NCBI GenBank assembly: GCA_030248215.1
Contig: JASANG010001037.1
Location: 186,001-250,000, forward strand
From: Enoplolaimus lenunculus
Taxonomy: Eukaryota; Nematoda; Enoplea; Enoplida; Thoracostomopsidae
Direction: 5' to 3'
DNA length: 64,000 nucleotides
Shown: positions 1-12,227 of the stretch, piece after piece
How the letters are laid out: the number at the start of each line of letters is the position of its first letter
Position numbering within the stretch: the first letter of the stretch is position 1
The notes under the pieces: generated by a model
The model's input: only the letters and a program-made list of their open reading frames with translations
What the model was told of the DNA's origin: nothing
Database searches by the model: none
Translations under genes and position numbers: made by a program

Positions 1-455
1 CAAGTACGATACCATATAGTGAAGGACGGCACCCGCACGACAAGTATAGAGACACACTTAGTTTATTGACTCTAACAAAAAAGGTACAACCGGATGTCTG
101 CCTTCGGCTCCTGCTCTGACAGAAAATCAACGTCCGCTTCCGGCTCCATTAAAATTTTTGCCAGAGGTTCCGGTAGTTTCGATAGTGAAATTTTTTGTAA
201 TTTTACAAAAATTGTATCATTCGGTCGTTTAACAGTACGTTTTGACATAACTTTGATTATAAAGCATATATATTGGGATTTCCTAAAAATAAACATAAAA
301 CCAAATTTTTTACAACGTTTTAAAGATATTTGCTAAAATTAACAAATTAAATATTGTTTAAACTACTTGATTTCGAGTCACCTCTGACTTCACCTCTAGC
401 ACCTGTCCGGCAAGTTTTGTTGATTTCTGGCTCCATGATTTTTAACCCCTTCTCA

Positions 456-711
456 CATTGAGTTGCCTATAGGCAACTTAGCGCAGTATATATACGTTTA
501 ATAATATATATCGCGCCGTGTTTAACAATTGCAACACGTATACATAGTACTAAATAACCACAAGACGTGAGAGCCCCCTCGGGCTCGAGCGTCAAGCTCC
601 TATAGCTGAGTGGTGATGGTATACGCCTCCCACTCCAGTCACCGGAGTTCGAATCATAGCATAAAAGTAGGTCTCAGGGGAAATAGAAAATATTCATGTG
701 AAAAAGGGTTA
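456..711 (+). mobile_element. tRNA-derived SINE-like element, copy 1
   Basis: A box A match TAGCTGAGTGG (603-613) and box B match GAGTTCGAATC (645-655) have tRNA spacing, giving a tRNA-like body at about 597-669. About 140 bp upstream of it and 50 bp downstream are shared with an inverted copy at 33.06-33.32 kb, so the repeated unit is larger than a tRNA. The loop reads CTCCCAC here and CTTTCAC in the other copy, so the source may be tRNA-Glu or tRNA-Gly. Confidence 0.6.
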
Positions 712-729
712 ACCTCTGGCTGTACCCTA

Positions 730-1377
730 ATAACAAATATTGCTGAAGTGAGCGTGACGAACTGTCTCGTTGACAACAAAACATTAATCATATACAGACT
801 AAACTAGAGCCAGTTTGTGAAATTGTGGTAAACGAACATAATTCTGACAAATTGCCTGACATATTAAAGGTCATCACAAAAGAGTGAACTAATCACAACA
901 TAATATAAAATTCCCCGTCACGGCAATAAAAACAAAAGTTTTAATATTCAAATTTAATGTCCAATTAGCCCAACGGGCATAAAGACTTATATATTTGAAG
1001 CTGAAAAACTAAGCCAAATTTGTGATCGTTGGGTGTACCACAAAACCGCCCCGCATCGCGATGTCATAAAACGCCACCCACGTTGAAGAAACTTGTGAGC
1101 ATATGAAGCGTGCAAGAATTGCGCCGAACCGAATGTTACGTACGTTTACCCCGAAGCCAAATTTTATCTAAAACGATATTTTTTTCTGTGAATCTTGGAA
1201 AATTTGGCTAAATATGATGGTTTCCAAATTAATCGTAAACATACATATTAAATCAAGTTGGTATATATTTTGATTTTGCTTAGGTTTTAAACTCAAGAAT
1301 GTTTGAGCTGTAGATATTATAAATTTAAAGAACAGTTTGCGAATACTCATACAGCGATGAATTACTAGAGCAACACA
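730..1377. other. Unassigned AT-rich intergenic stretch
   Basis: No gene, RNA or repeat recognised. Short open frames lack any protein signature. Confidence 0.5.
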
Positions 1378-1385
1378 AAAATAAG

Positions 1386-1585
1386 GGCCACTGTAAAGAA
1401 CAGGGGCGGAACAGTATTATAGCAAATTCCTAAGCCTAAGCCTATACCTAAGCGGAAGAATGAGCATATTCCTAAGCATAAGCCAAAGGCAAAGCCTAAG
1501 CCAAGCAAAAATTTAGTCAGAAGCTTAAGATTACTCTATAATAGTCCCACAGAAAAACATTCCGCCTCGTATCTTTACATGGGCC
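1386..1585. mobile_element. TTAGGC-type hAT-like MITE, copy 1
   Basis: The ends are near-inverted: GGCC-TGTAAAGAACAGGGGC at the left against the complement of CTTTACATGGGCC at the right. The interior is rich in CCTAAG/CTTAGG units. A perfect 8-bp target duplication AAAATAAG flanks it (1378-1385, 1586-1593), which is typical of hAT superfamily insertions. No coding capacity. Confidence 0.85.
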
Positions 1586-2514
1586 AAAATAAGAACACCA
1601 GTTTATTTTCCACAATTGTATAAAGTTGCAATGAATTTGTACCCAAAACATTTATTCAGGGGATGGAGACAAGATTCGCATCTGGATTCGTAAAAAAATC
1701 GCAAGGTTACTTAACAAATGGTCAATTTTTAGTGACTGATACCAGTTTATATAAAATTTTGTAGTGGTCGCGGTAAAACAGTTCAAAACAATTTCGTCTG
1801 TGACGCTCTTTACATTGCACCTTACAAAAGCCGTCAAGTGCACGAGGAGCATAGACTCCGTGTAAACATTTCCGCTGCTGCAACAAACGGAATCAGCGAA
1901 ATCTAACGGGCCATAGGACAAAATGTGCTAAAATGCTTGTTTGCCAGACGCAACGCTTATTTGTTCAACTTGTTCCAATTCATTTGACGCATCCGTATTA
2001 TAAGAAAATGGTCTGGTGGTCGTCAGTCTTACCTACCAAATACAAAATAAATTTCAATTGTTTATTGCGTTGTTTATCCATAAAAACACCACAGATTTGT
2101 CGAATTTGGTAAAACTGTTATTTAATTTACGAAAATTTATTGCTTACGATTTGCTGGTAAAATATAAATAAAGACCATACCACTGTTCGAGTTGGTTACC
2201 TATCACATTTTCCCAACCAGCCAACTTTAGTTTTGTTTTGGAATCGGAAAGCTACAGTGCCAGTATTCACGTTTAACCTTAACGAATATAAAATATTCAT
2301 ATTGCATTCACAATCAGGGCAAAATAATCAATTGAACAATTTCATCGAAAGCAAAACAAACCATTTTACTCCATTTACGTCAGATGCATAATGGTGATAA
2401 CCATTAAAGATAACGAACGGGTTACTGTAAAGTTGAGTTCACTTTCAACTACGACCTACCGCAGTTCAAATATTTTGTTAACTCATTAAGAGAGTGTTTA
2501 ACGGTAAAATTACA

Positions 2515-2925
2515 TTAGAGGTGCCTGTATGTCTGGTGGTGATACAGAAATATTTCACATTGGGCAAAAGAAAAGATTATATTTTCATATTGTGTAAAAT
2601 GCGAGAACCTTCATTGGCTGAAATTTGAATATATAAGCAATTCAGCTCTTGGCAATATAGAGGAATATTTGAAATTGGCATGAAGTAGACAGATTTCTAT
2701 GTAGTTATGTTTAGTGCTTCAACGGCTAAAATTGCGTCAAAGGTTCCTGAATATTTGATGGCGTTTCAGAATTTGCACAGTGGGAATGTAAAGCAGCGGG
2801 GATGAACTGTTACGATTAAGAAAAAGGCTGTAATTATATTTCGTGCTCAGCGCAGTCAAACTTGCATTAGAGGTGCCAAAACGTCTGGTGGCGTAACAGA
2901 AATATTTTCACTATGGGCAGATTGA
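2515..2925 (+). repeat. Pair of ~55-bp direct repeats
   Basis: ATTAGAGGTGCCTGTATGTC... near 2515-2575 and ATTAGAGGTGCCAAAACGTC... near 2867-2925 share AGAGGTGCC, GTCTGGTGG and ACAGAAATATTT. Nothing else is recognised between them. Confidence 0.5.
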
Positions 2926-2994
2926 ATCATTCAATATTGTACAGCCTGATGTTGCATATTGACTAAAGTAAAGAATTACCAACATGGGTATATC

Positions 2995-3185
2995 GGCCCA
3001 TGTAAATATCAGGGGCTGAACGTTTTTCTGTGGGACTAGAATAGAGTAAGCTTAAGCTTTAGACTAATTTGTTTTGCTTGGCTTAGGCTTAGGAATATGC
3101 TCATTCTTACACTTATGCTTGGGCTTAGGTATAGGCTTAGGAATATGCTTATAATACTGTTCCGCTCCTGTTCTTTACATTGGCC
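2995..3185. mobile_element. TTAGGC-type hAT-like MITE, copy 2
   Basis: Same family as 1386-1585, opposite orientation. The interior carries several TTAGGCTTAGG runs. The flanking 8-mers GGTATATC and GGAATATC differ at one base and are the likely target duplication. Confidence 0.82.
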
Positions 3186-3697
3186 GGAATATCGAAGTAG
3201 ATTGTGAAGTGTAAATTCTAGAAAGTATATCTGTATGTAGCTAATTTAAAACTGAAATATATATACTTAATATGTGGGTGAAAACAATCTCTATATAAGA
3301 TTGCATGGTTGTGCTGTTAAATTCGATGTGGTTTCCACTAAATTCCTATAACTCTGCTTTTCGAATATGAAGGATACATACAACGGCGAAGCGAGGATAA
3401 CATCCTTCTAAGTCGACAGTTGATTATAGTTATTCAAAGAACCGTTTTTGGCGTACACCATTACTTAATTGACAATTAAGACAAGAAGTTTATTTGGACC
3501 GAAAGCACGACACAATATGCATTTAGTATAAATAGTACAAACACAGCCAAGTTGACAAAATCATTGAATGTGTGCAATACGCCCAAATAAAGGAAAGGTT
3601 AGAAAGAGGGCATGCCCTACTTATATCTAACTTGGCAAAAATTCTGCGATGGTGTGCTGGAGTAAGGGGTTGATCCAAAAATGACAAATCACCAGTT

Positions 3698-4290
3698 TTA
3701 ATCGTGATGAAGGTATGCTTTTAGGTCTACCTGTTTCAACAAAGTTTTAAATGATCTTACGCTCCGTGCCTCCACGAGGGGTTTGTTTGAGACATACTCT
3801 GGAAGTGAGTTCCAGACGTTATTTACTCTGACACCAAATGAATGATTTAAAAAATTTGTTCGAAACTTACTTTTTTCGAGTTTCATGGGATGTCCCCTGG
3901 TTCGTGAGACGTTAGATAACTTTAATAACTTAGAACACGCATCAATCTCCTCATTTACTATCTTATATACCATAGTAAGATCGGAATGTAATCGGCGTAA
4001 TTCAAGAGGTTCAATATTTAGTATGGAAAGTCGTTCTTTATAGGGGACGGATTGCCAGTTAAGTCTGCTAAACAGACGGCGGGTGAAATATCTTTGAACC
4101 CGTTCAATTGTATTTATATCTCGAATATAGCATGGTGACCAGACAGGTGACGCATATTCGAGAAGTGGCCGTACGTATATTAGGTATGATTTAAGCAGTA
4201 CCTGCGGATTTGTAGTTAGGAAGCAGCGAAATAGAATGTTAATATTTTGGTAAGCTCGCTTCGAGATAGTGTACAATCAAGGTAGAAAAT
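3698..4290 (-). mobile_element. LINE reverse transcriptase, C-terminal end (5'-truncated)
   Basis: A 192-codon frame encodes the region after the polymerase core of non-LTR reverse transcriptases: R-P-L-L-E-Y-A-S-P-V-W-S-P, then I-E-R-V-Q-R-Y-F-T-R-R-L, L-E-L-R-R-L-H-S-D-L and F-G-V-R-V-N-N-V-W-N-S-L-P. This is typical of CR1/Jockey-type LINEs of invertebrates. Upstream (above 4290) the coding similarity stops, so the copy is 5'-truncated. The frame of this fragment is still open, which suggests a fairly recent insertion. Confidence 0.85.
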
Positions 4291-4546
4291 ATTCAAGGGA
4301 TTGCCACAATTTTTTAGGAGTAGCTGAGCCTCCGTTGGCTATAGGCATGCAAAAGTTAAACTCGTTCGACGGTATGATAAAACTTTGAATAGGCTAGCAT
4401 CTTAGCCTGAATATATATAAATGATATGCTGATTACAGAACCTCAAGTTAACCCAGGTTATAGCTATGTAACATGCGTTTACTTGCACTAAAATTTGAAT
4501 TAATATTTCTAAAATTCTTAATTTAAATGTTACACTTTCACATTCT

Positions 4547-4764
4547 CGCCCATGTGAAGATCAGGAGCGCAACGTTTTTCTGCGGGACTAGAAAAGAGTA
4601 AGCTTAAGCTTTTGACTATTTTTTTGCTTGGCTTGGGCTAAGGTTTACGTTTAGGCTTAGGCTTAGAGGAATACACTCATTCTTACGCCTGGGTTTTTAG
4701 GCTTAGGCTTATTCTTAGGAATATGCTTATAATACTATTCCGCCCCCCGTTCTTTACATTGGCC
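4547..4764. mobile_element. TTAGGC-type hAT-like MITE, copy 3
   Basis: Full-length copy with both GGCC-type ends and a CTTAGGCTTAG interior. The flanking 8-mers (CACATTCT and CGCATTGC) match only in part, so this insertion is older. Confidence 0.75.
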
Positions 4765-5160
4765 CGCATTGCTAACTTAAAATTATTGCAAAACGGCAAT
4801 ATATACATGGAACTATTTTCGTTTGATTACATGCTGACATGTCATTAGTCTCGTAATGTTTATTTAACTGCATTTTAGGTGTTGTGCTGCAACGCATTCC
4901 ATTGAAACAATTAAGTCTTTGAGTGTATATAAATGTAAAGAAATGAATGAACTTAGGATTCCATGTTTACCTACAGCAATGGTGTGTAATAATTTTCACA
5001 TGGGGGTCGACTATGCTTATTTCTGCCGTACGTACAGTAGGCGTTAAAACAAGGGTACCAGTATTTCTGGAAGGGTAGAGACATTGTTAGGATCAAGTGA
5101 AAACTTCGCTCCATAAGCCATCAAGTCAAACCTGTATCAAGGCACATATTCCCAAATGCA

Positions 5161-5348
5161 TATAACACCTATCGCCAGTTAGTAATGGTTTTCAAACTAA
5201 CAAACTGCCGCAATTGCAAATCTCAAAATTTGCATAAAACTATGCAGAATAAATCGATTGCACCAAATGTGCTAACTTTCAAACCTCATCATTCGCTGGT
5301 TCGAAAGTTTACAAGATCTATCAACACTTGGTAATAGGTGCTACACAC
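5161..5348. mobile_element. GTAGCACCTATC-ended MITE, copy 1
   Basis: Inverted ends (ACACCTATCGCCAGTTAGTA at the left, the complement of CAACACTTGGTAATAGGTGC at the right) enclose AATTGCAAATCTCAAAATTTGC. Non-coding, about 190 bp. Confidence 0.7.
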
Positions 5349-5383
5349 CCTTGAGAATACGAGCTAAGGTGTAATAATCGGAT

Positions 5384-5960
5384 CTTTTTGGTTATCCCCC
5401 CAGCCTGCGTTCGTCCAAAAGTGGTCGGATTTTGAAAATTTATGCATATTTGAGCTTTTCATGGGCTGCCCTGATCATTCCATGGCCAAATTTGTATTTA
5501 TGAAAAATTCGATTTTTAGGTCCCAAGGTTCCCCCTCGGGACCCAAAAAAATTTTGTCTGAAAGTTTAACAAATTATATATCATTCGATGCAGCTTTCAG
5601 GGTCCAGTCTAATGGTGTTAAATTTTGTGCAATATGACGATTGGTTTAACGAGTTATTGTCAAACAACAGATTATGCGCGCATATATAATTCGTTAACCA
5701 ATCGTCTCATTGCAAAAATTTAACAACGCTGTACTCAGCTCCGCAAGCTGCATCAAATGATATATAATTTGTTAAGCTTTTGGATAAAAAATTTTGGGTC
5801 CCAAGGGGGCGGACCATGGGACCTTAAAAATCGAATTTTTCAAAAATTCAATCTTGGGGGTGAAATGATCAGGGCAAATCATGAGGAGCTCAAATATGCA
5901 AAAATTTTCAAAATCCAACCACTTTTTGCAAACACCGGCGGATGGATAACCGAAAAGACC
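5384..5960. repeat. Long foldback element, copy 1
   Basis: Two arms of about 270 bp are inverted copies of each other: GGTTATCC with TTATGCATATTTGAGC and TGATCATTCCATGGCC on the left, GCTCAAATATGCAAAAATTT and GGATAACC on the right. The centre is GCGCGCATATATAA. Non-coding; a short open frame inside (5757-5987) is just arm sequence. Confidence 0.8.
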
Positions 5961-6439
5961 CTAGCAAAAAACGATAGATTGGTATGAAGTATTTTTATAT
6001 TTACGTTGAAACGAATCAGACGTTGAATATATATACACCGACTGTGCAATTGAAAAATTGATTTTTAGCCGCATACGGCATTTTTTTAAATTATATATGC
6101 ATTTGTGCGCGAGGTTTTTAGAATGCTGAGTAAAATTTAATTGTATCCAAATGGAAGTGTACATATAAGACTGCAAAATTATATAAAGATTAGCTGGTTT
6201 TGGTTATCAAATAGCGATGATAGCTGATTATAGGCTTGCGTGTTTTGGTTTGAATTTATGAAGTCATTAGGTTTGTTTGAATTAACCAACGTTTTTTAGA
6301 AAAGGTGTTTACAGTCCAAACTAAAATGATCAAGCTTATTGCTGTTTTACAACGCATGCTTCCATTGTTTGCAATAACTTCAATTATATACCAGTCGTAG
6401 TGGGACTACATTTATTCAGCGAAGCTCGAACGCACGTAA

Positions 6440-7345
6440 GCAATTAAGCTAATGTGCAAATTAGCTATTAGCTAACTATTCAATTATCGGTTTTGGATGT
6501 TTGTAAACTATTTATTCAAATTCCTCGCACCCAAAAACTCTTCAGACACTCTAATAATTTTTGAAATAATTTAAAAAGTCCTAATTTTGTTTTGTCAATT
6601 AAGCTAATATGCAAATTAGTTATTAGCCAACTATTCAATTATCGGTTTTGGAGGTTTGTAAACAATTTATTCAGATTCTTCGCACCCAAAAACCTTCAGT
6701 AAACCCTAATAATTATTGAAATAATTTAAAAAGTCCTAGTTTTGTCTTGTCAATTAAGCTAATGTGCAAATTAGCTATTAGCTAACTCTTCAATTATCGG
6801 TTTTGGATGTTTGTAAACTATTTATTCAAATTCCTCGCACCAAAAACCCTTTAGTGCTGAAATTATATTGCTTTTAACCTTAATAATAAGTGAAATATTG
6901 TAAAAAGTCCTAATTAGGCTTATAAACTATGCTAATATGCAAATTATCTATTAGCTAACTGATCAATTATCGGTTTTGGAGGTTTGTGAACAGTCTACGC
7001 AGATTCCTCGCACCCAAAAACCCTTTAATGCTAAAATTAGATTGCTTCTAACTGTAATAATTAATAAAATATTGTGGAAAGTCCTAATTTAGGCTAAATT
7101 AATTATGCATATTAGCCTGTAGCTAATAAACAGCTTAAAATTTTAAAACCTTAATGCTAGATTAACACCGCAGAATAATTGGCTTTCAAACAAAAAAGTT
7201 TATCAAAATCGGTTCAGCCGTTCCTGAGATTCTTTTCGGAAGGACAGACGGACAGACGGACCGACGGACATCCACCTTTCGACCCCCAAGTACAAAACAT
7301 AAAACGCTTCGCGAAACTCCGAGCTTGGCTCGCAGTTTCGCTTCG
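6440..7345 (+). repeat. AT-rich ~155-bp tandem array with GGACAGACGG tail
   Basis: About four to five diverged units built on GCAAATTAGCTATTAGCTAA and TTATCGGTTTTGGAGGTTTG, starting near 6440, 6596, 6750, 6926 and 7100. The array ends in CGGTTCAGCCGTTCCTGAG followed by GGACAGACGG repeats and GCTTCGCGAAACTCCGAGC. A conserved non-tandem tail like this suggests an interspersed non-coding element with internal tandem units. Confidence 0.75.
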
Positions 7346-7660
7346 CTCAATACTCGTTTTTACCTATAATGTGTTTCTTTTTAACAATCGGTTGAATTTA
7401 TTTAGCATATTAGTTCTGCTATTTATTATTAAAATTAATGTTTCAAAGCCGTTTAATTATTGATTATTTAGGTATTTTACATTATTGATACGAGCGTAGT
7501 TTCCGCATCCCGAAATAAGAGTTATTGTATCCAATATAAGCGGTTTTAAATGTTTTTCGCAACATTTTTGTAAAAGTAAAATCTTTAACATTTTTTACAA
7601 AACACGAATATCATTTTGTATTTTTGATCAATTTCATGGCCGTAAACGACGCTTTATATA

Positions 7661-7865
7661 CTGCAAAAATGGTGAGTCGAATTGACTACCTCCGAAATAG
7701 GCTGAACGGAACTACACGAACTGAGTCAAATTCAACTCCGCCAGAGGCAAACGTGCGACTTAGTGAGTCGAATTTGACTCTGTCGGAGTCGAAATTTATT
7801 CAGTTTGTGTAGTCCGGTAGAGCCTGTTTCGGCGAGAGTCAATTTGACTTACCATCTTTTGCAGT
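7661..7865. mobile_element. Palindromic MITE with CACTGCAAAAA ends, copy A
   Basis: The whole element is one imperfect hairpin. It opens CTGCAAAAATGGTGAGTCG and closes TTTTGCAGT, with AGTCAAATTCAACTCCGCC-type arms and GTAG-AGCCT-TTTCGG in the stem. Terminal TA flanks suggest a Tc1/mariner-type target site. Confidence 0.75.
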
Positions 7866-7879
7866 GTATGTATATATAT

Positions 7880-8036
7880 ACATGTCGTACCTACTGGCAG
7901 GCGACAAGTGGTCGTGTCGACGAGTTGTCGTATCCACTGACAGGCAAAAGATTGTCGGGTCGGCGAATTGCGGGGGGCGACTAAACGTCAGAGTACGAGT
8001 TGTCGGTCGACGAGTTGTCGAGCCACAAATTTCGGA
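7880..8036. repeat. GTTGTCGG-repeat element, copy 1
   Basis: Alternating GACAAGTGGTCGTGTCGACG, GAGTTGTCG and GGTCGGCGAATTG motifs. Related blocks lie at 20333-20520 and 35465-35700. It abuts the target duplication of the MITE at 8088. Confidence 0.55.
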
Positions 8037-8087
8037 GATACCGTACATATATGTGATTGAGTATGTAAATTCTTTGTTACATGTTTT

Positions 8088-8270
8088 GGCCAATGTATAG
8101 AACAGGGCCGGATCGTTTTCCGGCGGGACTGTAATACAGTCACTTTAAGCTTTAGATTAACTTTTTGCTTAGGCTTAGTCTTAGGCTTAGGCTTAGGAAT
8201 AGGCTCATCCTTACGCTTAGGCTTAGGAATATGCTTAAATACTGTGCCGCCTCTGTTCTGTATATTGGCC
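8088..8270. mobile_element. TTAGGC-type hAT-like MITE, copy 4
   Basis: Both ends are intact and a perfect 8-bp target duplication CATGTTTT occurs at 8080-8087 and 8271-8278. The interior has about ten CTTAGG-like units. It is joined on the left to an element of GTTGTCGG-repeat type. Confidence 0.85.
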
Positions 8271-8616
8271 CATGTTTTTGCATCAATAATAACCGGGTTC
8301 ATAGGTTTTCCGTTAATTTTTGTAATGCAGAGGCGGTATCTTACTAAGTTTCTGAGAACGCGATGTTTTTTCGAACTCTTCGGACCAACGAAAACCAAAT
8401 TTGTCAAACATGTGGTGCTCCTATAAAGTAAGCAATTAATATTATTTGAATTAAATTTTTCGAGAAATTTGAATTATATATCTTTTCTTTAGCATTTGTG
8501 ATGCCTAATTATAGACGAATGTTTTGAAACTTCATTCTATAAACTTAGCCAAATTTAGAACTGGAACAGAGAAATTATTGGTAGACAAACAAGAATTAGC
8601 AACAAGAATTAAAACG

Positions 8617-8937
8617 TACTGTAGTGACCCGAATAACAGGAGGGACTGATATTTATTTCGCCTCTCCAGAGGGTACCCCCTTGTTATTCGGTTACTGACT
8701 GTTATTTATTTTCAACCCACGCTCCGCCGCCCTTCGTTACTGATATATATCCGGTACTGCAATTATCCGTTGAATTAAACGTTTATTTGTCTTGTGTCAA
8801 TAGCTTGAGCGATAATATAAGGTCATACTTAGGAATGTATTTCAAAATTTAAGTGATACGGACTCCAATTGATTCGGCTAAAAATGGGGACCCGCTCTCT
8901 TATTCCCCCTTCCCCTCTTAATCGGGTCAATACAGTA
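8617..8937 (+). mobile_element. TACTGTA-GTGACCCGAATAA element, copy 1
   Basis: Inverted ends TACTGTAGTGACCCGAATAA and TTAATCGGGTCAATACAGTA flank a 320-bp non-coding interior containing TATATATCCGGTACTGC and TTGAATTAAACGTTTATTTG. TA-containing tips suggest a mariner-type MITE. Confidence 0.78.
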
Positions 8938-9145
8938 GGTACAGGTCAAATTTTCACGTACATTACATTCTTGAGTTGTCGTGATATTTGGCAAAAATAG
9001 CAACAATACGAGAATTGTTTTTTCAAACTCAAAATTACTTTTGAGTTTGCCAACGCAACACTTAGTTCTGTTGCTACTGTAGCAGTGTGCGGGCCTACTT
9101 CCAAAGACATAGCGTAGGATGGTCTGTACAGAAGTTGTATTAAAA

Positions 9146-9599
9146 TACTATAGTGACTTGAAGAAGAGGCGCGGTATAAGAGGTATAAGAGGGGTCCCCA
9201 TTTTGAATCCCAATCAATAGGAGTCCGTATCTCTAGTAAGAGTCTGTAAGCGGATAGACTCCGTAAACCCTAATTAGAGTCCATAAATGTCCACTATATA
9301 TTCCTAATTGTAGCGCATAAATGACTCAAAAACCAAAGTTGAGTTCGAAACTTTAAAGCGTACTTAAATTTTGAAAGTACATTCCTAAGTATAACCTTGT
9401 ATTATCGCTCAAGCTATTGACACAACACAAATAATAAACGTTTAATTCAACGGATAATTGGAATACTGGATATTTCAGTAACGAAGGGCGGCGGAGCGCG
9501 GGTTGAAAATAAAAACAGTCAGTAACCGAATAACAAATGGGTACCCTCTGGAGAGGCCAAATAAATATCAGCCCCCCTCTTATTCGGGTCGCTACAGTA
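9146..9599 (-). mobile_element. TACTGTA-GTGACCCGAATAA element, copy 2 (inverted)
   Basis: Same family as 8617-8937 but in reverse orientation, ending CTCTTATTCGGGTCGCTACAG. Together the two copies form a large inverted pair around a 208-bp spacer. This copy keeps the pieces (GACTCCGTAAACCC and nearby) that copy 1 has lost. Confidence 0.78.
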
Positions 9600-11365
9600 C
9601 TGTGCGAATCTGCAAAGCGGGGCTTAACCGTCTGGTAAATGCCAACTGGGTAAAGAATTTCAGACTTGGGTCAAATAGTTGTTTTATAAACTTTCATGCG
9701 TAATTTCATCATATATGGTTAACACGAAAAACCTAAGCGCAACGATTTTTGTAAAATACTGGTACAACTTTAGAGGAGAGTAAAATTCGGGTTACGGATA
9801 GATTTTGTTTAGCGTGGGTGCACCCGCGGAGAAGAAATTTAATTTGAGCGAGTAATGCGCGGGTGGGTACAGTATTATGCCTACCCTGATCCCTTTCTAA
9901 TCCATATTACATTGAAATAGATAAATCTTAGCTTTTCATACAGAACGCAATAAATTTCACAGGTAAAAGTATCAGGGTACCTTACCCATTCGTCTAAATC
10001 CTTGGTTTAGCTACGGATTGGGCTCGATGAAAAACTGCTGTACACCTTTGTGTATATATTTTGGTTGCCAAAAAAGTAGTGATTTCGCAGCTTCTTGATG
10101 TAAAATCATGCTAAAGTATCAGACTACATAGCCTATTTTAGATCCAATTATGAAGCTTGCAAAGTAGTAAATTTTTACTTTAAGTGGTTGCCAATACAAA
10201 CTTGCGTGGGTTGTAGTATAATGTTCCTGAATACCTGAGTTAAATGGCTTTTCGAGGTATAGTTTTGATTACCAATTTATGCAGCGATTTCATAGTTTGC
10301 TTAATGCAGAAATAATAAAGAACGCATTAGATGTGCTAAGTTGAACAATAATTATATATCCAATTATGCTGTTATTTGTAGCGACTAGCGTCCATTAGTT
10401 TTTAAAGCAGAGAGCAAACGGATAGTAAAAATAACGTAGATGAATAATCACTGAAATCGAAACGGAAAACGAATTTTGACATAGGAAAATTTTAAAGAAC
10501 ATTTATTTTTTTACTACCACAATTCAAGCATTCTATTGGTCTAATAGTTTTGTATAACTTTAAAGAAAAGATAGCGGATGCATCATGCACAAAAAATTGT
10601 TAAGATTTTGACTGAATTTTGTCATTTTCGTTTCAAATGCAACAACTGCAGCATATCTGTATTCTGTTCAGACTAAAAAAATGCCTACTTTGGTTCATTT
10701 CGTTATACCTTTAATACAAGCGCAATACGCTCTAAAGGAAATATCGCCAACCAAGCGAACTAGAAGCCTGACAAATGTTTTATGGTCAAACTAGATAAAA
10801 AGTCATTTTTAAATCCACTAGTGTTTTACGAATTAATTGTATTTTCACAACGCCGGGCCTTTTTTGGACTGGAATGCACCGGGGCGCGGAGGACGCTAAA
10901 GCACAACCCTCAGTGTTATTATTAAAATTTATAACAATACTAAATTTACCTTTGTTTTCGCCAATAAATTTGCAGTTAAATTCAACAAAAGACTGTGTAA
11001 AGCATAAAGTTTGAAAAAGTTTTTTGTTAAGCAACTACCGTGATTATTATAATAAGGCATCCAATGTTGCCGGAAAAGTAGAAAATGCTGTTCAGCAGAG
11101 GAAATAACATTAATTTAATATTATTTTACCAAAGAAAGCGTATGTTTTTGTCTTTTGACAAATACGTTTAGTTGTTTACGAAGAGTTTTAAAAATAGCCA
11201 GGAGAACTTTTTCGGTACATATTTCGAAGGTAAAAATTTAACTACGGTTCCTTGTTTACCAATTTGTTGCAAGCCATCCATTCTAACACACACGTTATTT
11301 CTATTAACATTAATATTCAGGAAAATGTAACATAGAACGATGCTAAATTACGTTTTATACTTTTA
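9600..11365. other. Unassigned AT-rich intergenic stretch
   Basis: About 1.8 kb with no recognisable gene or repeat. Confidence 0.5.
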
Positions 11366-11373
11366 GACGTTTC

Positions 11374-11557
11374 AGCCAATATTAAGAACTGGGCCGTAAC
11401 AGCAGAATAAGCATAGTCCTAAACCTAAGCCTAAACCGAAACCTAAGCATAAGAATAAGCCTGTACCTATGCCTAAGCAAAAAAATAGTCTAAATCTTAA
11501 GTTTACACTATTGTGGTCGCGCAGACAAACGTTTCGCTCCTGATCTTTGCCTGGGCC
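11374..11557. mobile_element. TTAGGC-type hAT-like MITE, copy 5
   Basis: Reverse orientation (CCTAAG units). The perfect 8-bp duplication GACGTTTC at 11366-11373 and 11558-11565 defines its limits. Confidence 0.85.
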
Positions 11558-12227
11558 GACGTTTCACATTTATTTAAAAAACAATAGTGTACTTTGAAGC
11601 GTGAAATTCAATATAGTATACTCTCTCAGAGGCTCAAAACATTGTACAGGTGGTTATTAAGTCATATTTTGGTTCAGATTTTCGTTCAATCTATGAAATA
11701 ATAGTTCAATACAACGAGTTTTTACTGTACATGAGCCAATAAGCGAGAAAAAATATTTTGCATTATTGGAACTACTACAATTCGCTTGTTTGAAAGCCTA
11801 TCATCTCAAAAACAAAAACTGCCAGATTTCTCCTGAAATGGTATCAAAAAAAGAATATTTGTCGGCCAGTATATTCTGCTGCTTGGTTACCTTGTTTTAG
11901 AGTTCAGATGTTTATGTCTGAATATGTTCACTTGAACAAGAATTATTTGTTTTTAATTGGGTTTAGTGAACTATTCAAAGCTTGTAATAAAGTGTGAGAA
12001 TACGCGTTTGGTTTGTGCTAGTGAATCAAAGTAGATCAATCCAATGATGGTAGATACACGGGTGTTTTACTTAGCTTAAACGGTATGTTTGTGAAATAAT
12101 ATTGAATTAAACGTGCGTTCTATTTGTCGAGTTTCATAGAAGAATGAATTTTCCTGCCGCAAAATGTGATACCAGCAAAACTTCAATTGGGTACATCACA
12201 ATTGCACTAGGTACATCGCTATATTTG

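Noticed and set aside
5757-5987. Short coding frame
   Set aside because: It lies entirely in one arm of the long foldback repeat.
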